NCBI GenBank assembly: GCA_049791475.1
Contig: JBAQZZ010000182.1
Span: forward strand, 1 to 18,493
DNA from: CAXBID01 sp049791475
GTDB lineage: Bacteria; Bacteroidota; Bacteroidia; Flavobacteriales; Flavobacteriaceae
Direction: 5' to 3'
DNA length: 18,493 nucleotides
Every line of letters begins with the position of its first letter. Positions within the stretch are counted from its first letter, which is position 1. The position numbers and the translations under genes were made by a program. Below the pieces are notes generated by a model. That model worked only from the letters and a program-made list of their open reading frames with translations. It made no database searches and was not told the DNA's origin. Shown piece after piece: positions 6,050 to 13,053 of this stretch.

Positions 6050-7126
6050 CTATTCTAGTTTTACTTTAGGGTCTAACCAAACGCAAATTATATCTACAAA
6101 AATATTGATAATTATAAACAATACGGCTATGATTAACACAGAACCCATTATTACAGGTAAATCTAAAGTGTTTAATGAATTTACAATTTCTTTTCCTAAA
6201 CCATTCCACCCAAAAATATACTCTACAAAAACGGCACCAGCTAACATGGATGCAAACCAACCTGAAATTGCTGTTATCACTGGGTTTAAAGCGTTTTTAA
6301 CAGCGTGTTTTTTTATGATTTTAAATTCACTTAAACCTTTGGCTCTTGCTGTTCTTATATAATCTTGATTAAAAACTTCAAGTAATGAATTCCGCATAAG
6401 TTGAATAACTACAGCTAACGGACGAATACCTAAAACTACCGCAGGAAGTATTAAATTTTTCCATTTTATTTGCATGGCTTCTCCAAAATCATCTAACTCG
6501 TAAAGGCTTCCTATCATTTCTAAATTAGTGTATTTATGTAATATATAACCAAAAAACCAAGCGAATAAAATAGCACTGAAAAACGAAGGAATACTCATGC
6601 CAAACGTGCTAAAAATTTGAATGGTTTTATCTAACCAAGTATCTTTATACAGTGCCGAAACAATGCCTAATGTAATACCAAAAAACATGGCGATTATGAT
6701 GGCTGAAACTGCTAAAACAAATGTATTTGGAAGTGTTTCTTTTAAAACCTCACTTACTTTTTTACCTTGTTTGGTAAAGGATTCGCGTAAATATGGTATT
6801 TTTAAAACCGTTGTGGTATTTCCAATCGAAAACAATTTGGTTGCACTATATTTCTCTTCTGTTAAAAAAGTGTAATCCTTTGAATTATTTGAATGAAATG
6901 ACACTGGTGATAAATCATTTAAGTAATATAAAAACTGAGTGGTAGCGGGCTTATCAAATCCGTACTTTTGTTTTACTAAAGCTAATTGTTCGCTGTCTTC
7001 ATTTTGCCCCATCATCATTTGAGCAGGATCTCCGGGAAGCACATTAAATAAAAAGAAAATGACACTTATCACTCCGAATAATGTGAGTAATGCATATGAA
7101 ATTTTATTTATTAGGTAGCTTATCAG
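6050..7126 (-). CDS. Dpp/Opp-like ABC transporter permease, start codon uncertain (CTG 7126 proposed)
   Basis: This binding-protein-dependent permease has TM1 followed by LFNVLPGDP, a periplasmic insert of about 80 residues, then the TM2-6 core. The ATPase-coupling (EAA-like) loop SLLEVFNQDYIRTARAKGLS is at about residues 247-266. The C-terminus DPKVKLE is typical and complete. The first acceptable codon usually scored, GTG 7072, would cut off half of TM1. In the same frame upstream the sequence still codes LISYLINKISYALLTLFG, the family's normal N-terminus, back to CTG 7126; a stop follows at 7130-7132. Where relatives have ATG, this gene has CTG. Either CTG is used or the start was damaged. 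No second permease, ATPase or binding protein is adjacent. It overlaps nothing and lies 57 bp after the DoxX gene. Confidence 0.82.
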   Translation of the reverse strand: MISYLINKISYALLTLFGVISVIFFLFNVLPGDPAQMMMGQNEDSEQLALVKQKYGFDKPATTQFLYYLNDLSPVSFHSNNSKDYTFLTEEKYSATKLFSIGNTTTVLKIPYLRESFTKQGKKVSEVLKETLPNTFVLAVSAIIIAMFFGITLGIVSALYKDTWLDKTIQIFSTFGMSIPSFFSAILFAWFFGYILHKYTNLEMIGSLYELDDFGEAMQIKWKNLILPAVVLGIRPLAVVIQLMRNSLLEVFNQDYIRTARAKGLSEFKIIKKHAVKNALNPVITAISGWFASMLAGAVFVEYIFGWNGLGKEIVNSLNTLDLPVIMGSVLIIAVLFIIINIFVDIICVWLDPKVKLE

Positions 7127-7183
7127 GTGTTAAAAGTTTATTCGTTTATTTGTTTAACTGAAAACTATTATTGAAGCTGTATA

Positions 7184-8278
7184 CTAAAATTTTAAATCCT
7201 CAATATCATTCCAATGTACTTTTTGTTTTACGGTTCCTTTATCTAATTCAATAATTCCTGGGTTTGAACGTACTACAGTTTTAAGCGCTTTTTCGTCGCA
7301 TAAATACCAATCAAAATCAATATTATAGGCTTCTTGAATCCGCTGTTTTGCTTCTTCACCCGAGGCGGTTAAGCCAATAATTCTATAATTATTTTTTCTA
7401 GCTGCATCTTGTAACGCTTTCAATTTCAACGCACCATCACGCTCAATTTTCTCTAAACTATAGGATACCACTACGATTAAGTTTTGTTCACTTAAAAAAT
7501 AATCAGTTAAATCTTCATCTTCACTTTCAATAGAGAAATCGTAAATTGGTGGTTCATAGCCTTCTTTAATAACCTTAGTATCAACACTTAAAAATTCACC
7601 TTCAACCGTTGGATACGAGCCATTCGTTGTAATTATTTGTTCTTCACCATTCACGCTAAATTTCCAAGAATACTCTACCACAGGTTTTGGAGCATCTTCC
7701 GGAACCGTCATTCCCTCTTTAATATTAGCGCCAATTTTATAAGCTCTAAAATCCTTAGATGGTAAATGCATCAATACATGATAGCCAAACCATAAACTAA
7801 ATATAAAACTTAAAAGAGCGATAATAGTTGTTGGTAATTTACTGAATAATGGTTTTATATGTTTTACGCCAAAAAACAAAATTAAAATTAAGAATAGCAA
7901 TACAACATCTTTCGTAAAGCTTTCCCAAGGTGTTAATTTTAAGGCATCGCCAAAGCAGCCACAATCTTTAACTTTATCAAAATATGCTGAGTAAAACGTA
8001 AGGAATGTAAAAAACACAATCATTAACAATAAACTCCAGGCTGTAAATTTAGGCTTGTAACCTATTAGTAAAAATACGCCCAAAACAACCTCAAAAACGA
8101 CGACTAAAACAGAAATCATTAATGCATAAGGTTCTAAAAACGGTATATTTAAAACATCTGGACTAAAATATTCTTGAAGTTTGTATGAAAACCCCAATGG
8201 ATCGTTTAGTTTTATTAATCCTGAAATGATGAATAAAACACCTACTAATATTCTTGATATACTTACTAATATTTTCAT
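7184..8278 (-). CDS. DoxX-family membrane protein (BT_3928-like)
   Basis: This 364-residue protein has an N-terminal DoxX/MauE-type four-helix membrane domain (residues 1-140: ILVGVLFIISGLIKLNDPLG, FEVVLGVFLLIGY, MIVFFTFLTFYSAYF, then another helix). The motif DCGCFGD (105-111) carries Cys106 and Cys108. A fifth hydrophobic segment is at about 150-172. A soluble C-terminal part of about 190 residues has a thioredoxin-like flavour (NLIVVVSYSLEKIERD, then GLTASGEEAKQRI) but no CxxC. Full-length relatives are common in Flavobacteriaceae, often in this gene order. The role is unproven; a quinone- or thiol-linked redox function is inferred from the CxC motif and the TlpA-like neighbour. Its ATG lies one base after the DUF1599 stop. 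Confidence 0.88.
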   Translation of the reverse strand: MKILVSISRILVGVLFIISGLIKLNDPLGFSYKLQEYFSPDVLNIPFLEPYALMISVLVVVFEVVLGVFLLIGYKPKFTAWSLLLMIVFFTFLTFYSAYFDKVKDCGCFGDALKLTPWESFTKDVVLLFLILILFFGVKHIKPLFSKLPTTIIALLSFIFSLWFGYHVLMHLPSKDFRAYKIGANIKEGMTVPEDAPKPVVEYSWKFSVNGEEQIITTNGSYPTVEGEFLSVDTKVIKEGYEPPIYDFSIESEDEDLTDYFLSEQNLIVVVSYSLEKIERDGALKLKALQDAARKNNYRIIGLTASGEEAKQRIQEAYNIDFDWYLCDEKALKTVVRSNPGIIELDKGTVKQKVHWNDIEDLKF

Positions 8279-8279
8279 C

Positions 8280-8816
8280 TTAGTTATTTAAATGAATTAA
8301 AGCAAAAACCGCATAATTAATCATGTCTTGATAATTAGCATCTATACCTTCACTGACTATAGTTTTTCCTTGATTATCTTCAATTTGTTTAACTCGGAGT
8401 AATTTTTGTAAAATTAAATCGGTTAAACTGCTCACGCGCATATCGCGCCACGCTTCACCATAATCATGGTTTTTATCTTCCATCAATTTTTTAGTGATAG
8501 CTACATGGATTTCGTATAATTCTATGGCTTCTTCACTAGTTAAATCCGACTGCTCTACTACGCCTTTTTCCAGCTGTATTAAAGCCATTACAGAATAATT
8601 AATAATACCTATAAACTCGCTGACTTCACCTTCATCAACTTTTCTAACATCATTTTGTTGAAGTCCTCTAATACGTTGCGCTTTTATAAAAATCTGGTCG
8701 GTAAGCGATGGTAAACGCAATATTCTCCACGCACTACCATAATCGCTCATTTTTTTAATAAATAAACTTTTGCAGGTATCTATTACAGCATCGTATTGTT
8801 TTGAAGTATTTTGCAT
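8280..8816 (-). CDS. DUF1599 protein with two tandem copies of the domain
   Basis: This 178-residue protein is an internal duplication. Repeat 1 (about residues 11-84) contains KKMSDYGSAWRILRLPSLTD, then KAQRIRGLQ, then INYSVMALIQL. Repeat 2 (about 107-178) contains DKNHDYGEAWRDMRVSSLTD, then KLLRVKQIED, then INYAVFALIHL. DUF1599 has been linked to nucleotide-modification-associated domains, but its cellular role here is not established. No signal peptide or membrane segment is present. It heads the minus-strand run through doxX, permease, TlpA-like gene and tpiA, separated from doxX by one base. No convincing TAnnTTTG promoter was found immediately upstream. Confidence 0.88.
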   Translation of the reverse strand: MQNTSKQYDAVIDTCKSLFIKKMSDYGSAWRILRLPSLTDQIFIKAQRIRGLQQNDVRKVDEGEVSEFIGIINYSVMALIQLEKGVVEQSDLTSEEAIELYEIHVAITKKLMEDKNHDYGEAWRDMRVSSLTDLILQKLLRVKQIEDNQGKTIVSEGIDANYQDMINYAVFALIHLNN

Positions 8817-9083
8817 GAATCGTGAACTTATCTTGGTTTTTTCTTTTCCCTAAAAAATGGCTAAAATTCATTGATATTTCGTTATTTTTCTTAAACTTAG
8901 CGGTGCTATGTTTTAAAAAAAGTGCCTCATCTAAATAAATTTTATCACATTTTCGGTTAAAAACAGAAAATCAAGATGAGTTCAATATCAATTTTGCGTA
9001 AATTTCGCATAAATAATTAAAACCTTCAAGGTTTCTGGTTTAAAGTTTTAAACTAAGTACCAACAGCTTACAAAACACTATGA
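8817..9083. other. Non-coding divergent region with several inverted repeats
   Basis: This gap separates the divergent DUF1599 and folP genes. Four inverted repeats are visible. CTCATCT (8926-8932) pairs with AGATGAG (8974-8980) around an inner hairpin at 8950-8970 (TTTTC-GTT with AAC-GAAAA, one mismatch). TGCGTAAATTTCGCA (8995-9009) is a near-palindrome. AAACCTT-C-AAGGTTT (9020-9034) and GTTTAAA-GT-TTTAAAC (9038-9053) follow. CAATTTTG (8989-8996) is one base off a -7 element for folP. I see no ORF or recognised riboswitch. The folding is inferred by eye. Confidence 0.45.
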
Positions 9084-9908
9084 ATGACTATTAATTGTAA
9101 AGGACAACTTATCGATTTATCATCACCAAAAGTGATGGGGATTTTAAACATTACTCCCGACTCTTTTTATGATGGCGGTTTATACAAAAATGATGCTGCT
9201 ATTTTAAATCAGGTTGAAAAAATGCTTTTAGAAGGTGCTTCTTTTATAGATGTTGGTGCTTACAGTTCAAGACCAAATGCAGACCACGTTAACGAAGAGG
9301 AAGAGTTGACGCGCATCCTACCAATAGTACATTTAGTTTTAAAGAAATTCCCAGAAACACTCTTATCCATTGATACGTTTAGAAGTAACGTTGCTAAACA
9401 ATGTATTGAAGCTGGAGCTTGCATGATTAATGATATTTCAGCAGGAAAACTGGATGATAATATGTTGCAAACTATCGCAAATTTACATGTGCCATATATT
9501 ATGATGCACATGTGCGGAAATCCAAAAACCATGCAGCAACAAACGACTTATGATAATTTGGTGAAAGATATTTTATTTTATTTTTCTGAACGTTTAACTG
9601 CTGCAAAAGCTTTGGGGATTATAGATATTATTATAGATCCTGGTTTTGGTTTTGCGAAAAATTTAGAACAAAACTACGAGTTACTTAACAAACTTGAATT
9701 ATTTAAAACGATTGAAAAACCTTTATTGGTTGGTGTTTCAAGAAAATCAATGATTTATAAAACTTTAGAAACTTCGGCTAATGAAGCTTTAAATGGTACA
9801 TCTATTTTAAATACAGTTGCGCTTCAAAAAGGTGCTTCTATTTTGCGAGTTCATGATGTTAAAGAAGCGGTGGAATGTGTTAAGTTGACCAGATTGTTAG
9901 ATTGTTAG
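9084..9908 (+). CDS. folP: Dihydropteroate synthase
   Basis: This 274-residue TIM-barrel enzyme condenses p-aminobenzoate with 6-hydroxymethyl-dihydropterin diphosphate in folate synthesis and is the sulfonamide target. Visible motifs are MGILNITPDSFYDGG (18-32), DVGAYSSRP (56-64; many other bacteria have STRPG here), SIDTFRS with Asp97, MINDISAG (Asn116, Asp117), IIDPGFGFAK (183-192), VSRKSM with Lys221 and LRVHDV (Arg255, His257). It is full length. ATG 9084 is preferred; the ATG at 9080 is in another frame. The last codons (RLLDC-stop) are built from the 8-bp tandem repeat that begins at 9893. Confidence 0.97.
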   Translation: MTINCKGQLIDLSSPKVMGILNITPDSFYDGGLYKNDAAILNQVEKMLLEGASFIDVGAYSSRPNADHVNEEEELTRILPIVHLVLKKFPETLLSIDTFRSNVAKQCIEAGACMINDISAGKLDDNMLQTIANLHVPYIMMHMCGNPKTMQQQTTYDNLVKDILFYFSERLTAAKALGIIDIIIDPGFGFAKNLEQNYELLNKLELFKTIEKPLLVGVSRKSMIYKTLETSANEALNGTSILNTVALQKGASILRVHDVKEAVECVKLTRLLDC

Positions 9909-9932
9909 ATTGTTAGATTGTTAGATTGTTAG
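9893..9932 (+). repeat. Five perfect tandem copies of ATTGTTAG
   Basis: ATTGTTAG occurs five times head to tail with no mismatch (9893, 9901, 9909, 9917, 9925). The first two copies encode the end of folP and its TAG stop; the other three fill the gap before the lipoprotein ATG at 9938. The unit is not a multiple of three, but TAG turns up in any frame within 24 bases. With two or more copies the folP stop stays the same, and only the distance to the next gene changes. Confidence 0.97.
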
Positions 9933-9937
9933 AACTT

Positions 9938-10627
9938 ATGAAATATATTTTTTTATTAATTATCGGATCAATTTTATTTTCTTGCGGAAATGAAAAAGTG
10001 ATTCAATTACCCGAAATAAATTACTCTGAAATAACTGAAATAAACGATGTGTCTGCTGCTTATTTATTTTATGATGAAACCCAAAAAGATAGTGTTGAAC
10101 TTAATAGAAAAAACTTAATTAGTACAACCAATTGGTTGGTTAATGTTGATAAACGCCTAACTTTAAAACAAGTTATTCCTCATATTAAATTTTTACAAGA
10201 GAAAAAATCTAGTTCAAGTCATAAAAATAAAAAGGCTAAAAACTATTTTACTTGTAATGATATTAGTCGAATAGATTTGGGGTTTATTGAGTTTACAGAT
10301 GTTGTTTATCATGAAAAATCATCTGGAAAATATTTTTCTGAAACTTCAGAGTTGAAGTTTCCAAAAAGATTAAATATTCATTTCGATTCTTTAGAAGAAA
10401 TAAACTTGGTGTTGGTTACAAATGATTTAAACTTTAAAAAATCTAATATATCAAAACTAAAAAACGATATAAAAAACATGTTAAAAAATGAAAAAGAAAA
10501 TATAGAAATCATTTTAGATATCAATAATTTGATTTCATTTCAAGATTATATTTCATTTAAGTCAGCTTTATCACAATTAGTTTTAGAGCATGTTATTATT
10601 TCAAATAACGAATTCATTTCTAATTAA
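9938..10627 (+). CDS. Flavobacterial lipoprotein of unknown function between folP and cdaA
   Basis: I do not recognise a functional family. The 229-residue product starts MKYIFLLIIGSILFSCGNEK, a clear lipoprotein signal with lipidated Cys16. A same-frame TTG at 9926 would add four residues inside the 8-bp repeat and spoil the signal, so ATG 9938 is chosen. The mature part has two apparently related halves, each ending in an amphipathic segment (RLTLKQVIPHIKFLQEKK and SFQDYISFKSALSQLVLEH). Between them is a lysine/serine-rich stretch (EKKSSSSHKNKKAKN) and a single Cys in YFTCND. It lacks recognisable catalytic motifs. Position suggests cotranscription with folP and perhaps cdaA. Confidence 0.8.
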   Translation: MKYIFLLIIGSILFSCGNEKVIQLPEINYSEITEINDVSAAYLFYDETQKDSVELNRKNLISTTNWLVNVDKRLTLKQVIPHIKFLQEKKSSSSHKNKKAKNYFTCNDISRIDLGFIEFTDVVYHEKSSGKYFSETSELKFPKRLNIHFDSLEEINLVLVTNDLNFKKSNISKLKNDIKNMLKNEKENIEIILDINNLISFQDYISFKSALSQLVLEHVIISNNEFISN

Positions 10628-10662
10628 CCCTTTTTTACTAAATTTACAAAAACCAATCGCCT

Positions 10663-11448
10663 TTGGAAATATTTAATGACCTTTTAAAATTCTCAGTTGT
10701 AGATATTATAGATGTTATTCTCGTAGCACTTCTACTCTACTACATATACAAACTGGTAAAAGGCACGGTAGCCATCAATATTTTTATAGGTATTATAATT
10801 ATTTACCTCGTTTGGAAACTCACCAGTTTTCTTGAGATGGAACTCCTCACTGGTATATTTGGTGGTTTTATGAAAGTGGGAATTATAGCTTTAATTGTTG
10901 TTTTTCAACCAGAAATTAGGAAGTTTTTACTTATGGTTGGGTCAACAAATTTTAATAGGCGACGAAAGTTTTTAAAACAATTTAGCTTTTTAAAAACGGA
11001 AACAAGTAATGAAACCGATGTTGATGCAGTTATTTCAGCATGTAGTAAAATGTCGATGTCTAAAACAGGCGCACTTATCGTTTTTGAGCGTAATAATAAT
11101 TTAGATTTCCTGTCTTCTTCTGGTGATGAAATGAATATAAAAGTTACCCAACCCATAATAGAAAGTATCTTTTTTAAAAATAGCCCATTACACGATGGTG
11201 CTATTGTAGTAAGCAATAATATTGTAAAAGCAACCCGAGTTATTCTACCTGTTAATAATGAAAAAAAAATACCGCAACGCTTTGGTTTACGACATAGAGC
11301 CGCTATTGGTATTACCGAAAAAACCGACGCTTTAGCTTTAGCTGTTAGTGAAGAAACTGGGCATATTTCCTATTTTAAAGATGGTGAATTTGTTGTTTTT
11401 GAAGATACAAACGAACTTAATTTATTAATTAAAAAAGATTTAGCTTAA
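10663..11448 (+). CDS. cdaA: Diadenylate cyclase CdaA (c-di-AMP synthase)
   Basis: This 261-residue membrane-bound DAC-domain enzyme makes cyclic di-AMP from two ATP. Three N-terminal membrane segments (about residues 12-32, 36-52, 65-82) precede FQPEIRKFL. The catalytic domain follows, with LHDGAIVV (Asp178-Gly179-Ala180) and GLRHRAAIG (Arg210-His211-Arg212). The Gly-Thr of the classical GTRHRAA is Gly-Leu here, which I regard as normal for Bacteroidota. The start is TTG 10663 (MEIFNDLLKF); no in-frame ATG gives a better N-terminus. It ends directly against the GTG of the next gene, with zero spacing, implying coupled translation. Confidence 0.95.
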   Translation: MEIFNDLLKFSVVDIIDVILVALLLYYIYKLVKGTVAINIFIGIIIIYLVWKLTSFLEMELLTGIFGGFMKVGIIALIVVFQPEIRKFLLMVGSTNFNRRRKFLKQFSFLKTETSNETDVDAVISACSKMSMSKTGALIVFERNNNLDFLSSSGDEMNIKVTQPIIESIFFKNSPLHDGAIVVSNNIVKATRVILPVNNEKKIPQRFGLRHRAAIGITEKTDALALAVSEETGHISYFKDGEFVVFEDTNELNLLIKKDLA

Positions 11449-12246
11449 GTGAATTGTAAAAATTGCAACGTACAATTATCTGAAAATCAAAATTTTTGTT
11501 TGGAATGTGGAGCAAAAGTGATTAAAAACAGACTCACTTTTAAAAATTTAGCTCAAGATATTAACGACCAGTTTTTTAATATTGATAATACCTTTTTAAA
11601 AACTTTTATACATTTATTTACTAAACCAGAAATAGTAATTAATGGCTTTATAAGTGGAACGCGGAAAAAATACATAACCGTAATTCAGTATTTTGCAATT
11701 TCACTAACACTTGTAGGTGTTCAGATTTTCTTAATGAACACTTTTTTTAAAGATGCATTACAGGTGGAAGATATGTTTGGGGCAAGTTTTAAAGATATGC
11801 CAAACCAGGAAAACAATCCATTTTTACCACAAAATTTTGACTATTCACAAATTAATAATTATCAAAGTTTAATTTATATTTTAAGTGTCCCATTTTCTGC
11901 AATAGCCACCTGGTTAGCTTACAAAATTATTGGAGATAAACGATTTAATTTCACAGAACATATTGTTTTAAATCTATATTATTCTGGTCAAATAATTATC
12001 GTCTCTTCAGTACTAACCATTTTATTTTTGTGCTTTGGTATTGATTACATGACTATTACTTATATAGTAACTGCCATAACTTTTATCTATTTTTTTCATG
12101 TATTAATGCGTGTTTTTAATTCTAATTTCTTAAATACATTAGCAAGTTTTTTATTATTCTTGGTTGTTTTAGGAGTCATATTTTTAATCGTGTTTATTTT
12201 AGGAGTTATTATTGGAATAGGAATTGTTTTAATGCAAAAAATATAA
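11449..12246 (+). CDS. DUF3667 zinc-ribbon membrane protein, copy A
   Basis: This 265-residue protein begins at GTG 11449, immediately after the cdaA stop. The N-terminal zinc ribbon MNCKNC...FCLECG has Cys3, Cys6, Cys17 and Cys20. The DUF3667 signature follows (KNRLTFKNLAQDINDQFFNID, TFLKTFIHLFTKPEIVINGF, GTRKKYI), then about five hydrophobic segments (residues about 78-96, 142-160, 178-200, 205-222, 230-262). The function of the family is unknown. The ribbon should be cytosolic. Tight coupling to cdaA suggests a membrane partner or accessory for c-di-AMP signalling, but that is inference from position only. Confidence 0.88.
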   Translation: MNCKNCNVQLSENQNFCLECGAKVIKNRLTFKNLAQDINDQFFNIDNTFLKTFIHLFTKPEIVINGFISGTRKKYITVIQYFAISLTLVGVQIFLMNTFFKDALQVEDMFGASFKDMPNQENNPFLPQNFDYSQINNYQSLIYILSVPFSAIATWLAYKIIGDKRFNFTEHIVLNLYYSGQIIIVSSVLTILFLCFGIDYMTITYIVTAITFIYFFHVLMRVFNSNFLNTLASFLLFLVVLGVIFLIVFILGVIIGIGIVLMQKI

Positions 12247-12247
12247 A

Positions 12248-13048
12248 ATGAATTGTAAAAATTGTGATATATCTTTAAGTCAAGAAAGTGATTACTGCAA
12301 TTCTTGTGGTGGAAAAGTAATTAGAAATAGGTTAACCATAAAAAACCTATTTGAGCATTTAAGTGAAACATTCTTTAATTACGACAATAAGTTACTGAGA
12401 ACATTTATTGATTTATTTAAAAAACCTCAAGTTGTTATAGATAGCTATGTTAAAGGCGTTAGAAAACGTTATGTAAGCCCGATTAGCTTTTTTGGAGTTA
12501 TATTAACCTTAAACGGACTAAACATATTTATAATATCAAAATTTTATAAGCAATATTTAGATGCTTCTAAACTAATAGGAGATACAGATGCTGCAAACAA
12601 CGAAGCAACGAGAAAGATTTTAGAAATGACTTCGGATTTTTCACTAGAGTATGCTTCTTTACTATTTTCTTTTTTAATTCCTTTAGGTGCTTTAATAAGT
12701 TGGATAGTGTTTTTCAATAAAAAGTATAATTATACAGAGCACGTCATTTTATATTTATACAGTATGTCTGTTTACTCAGTATTATCAGTTGTGTTTGGTT
12801 TATTAACATTAGCTATTATTCCTGAAAAATACTTGTCATTTGCCTATGTAATGTATCTTTTTATTTTTGTATACCATTGCTACATATTAACCAAATTATT
12901 CAAGCTAAGTTTTTGGCAACTAGCACTTAAAGTTCTACTGTTTTTAATCTTGTTTTTTATAACTTATATAGGAGTTTCTATCTTATCAGTCATAATACTT
13001 TTACTAACTGGAACTGTTGATTTTCAAGATTTTTTACCCAAGGGTTAA
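12248..13048 (+). CDS. DUF3667 zinc-ribbon membrane protein, copy B (tandem paralogue)
   Basis: This 266-residue paralogue of the preceding gene starts one base after its stop. It has the same zinc ribbon (Cys3, Cys6, Cys17, Cys20; MNCKNC...YCNSCGG) and signature (VIRNRLTIKNLFEHLSETFFN, TFIDLFKKPQVVIDSYVKG, RKRYVSP), followed by about five membrane segments. The N-terminal 70 residues are clearly similar between the copies and the membrane part much less so, consistent with an old duplication. It ends five bases from the stop of the convergent ABC exporter gene, with no room for a standard terminator between them. Confidence 0.88.
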   Translation: MNCKNCDISLSQESDYCNSCGGKVIRNRLTIKNLFEHLSETFFNYDNKLLRTFIDLFKKPQVVIDSYVKGVRKRYVSPISFFGVILTLNGLNIFIISKFYKQYLDASKLIGDTDAANNEATRKILEMTSDFSLEYASLLFSFLIPLGALISWIVFFNKKYNYTEHVILYLYSMSVYSVLSVVFGLLTLAIIPEKYLSFAYVMYLFIFVYHCYILTKLFKLSFWQLALKVLLFLILFFITYIGVSILSVIILLLTGTVDFQDFLPKG

Positions 13049-13053
13049 ATAAA

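Noticed and set aside
9893..9932. CRISPR-like or iteron array
   Set aside because: The repeat unit is 8 bp with no spacers, and there are no cas genes or replication genes nearby. It is a simple tandem repeat.
13036..13045. ACCC-AA-GGGT as a terminator between DUF3667 copy B and the ABC exporter gene
   Set aside because: The stem is only 4 bp, it lies inside the last codons of the gene, and neither strand has a T-run after it.
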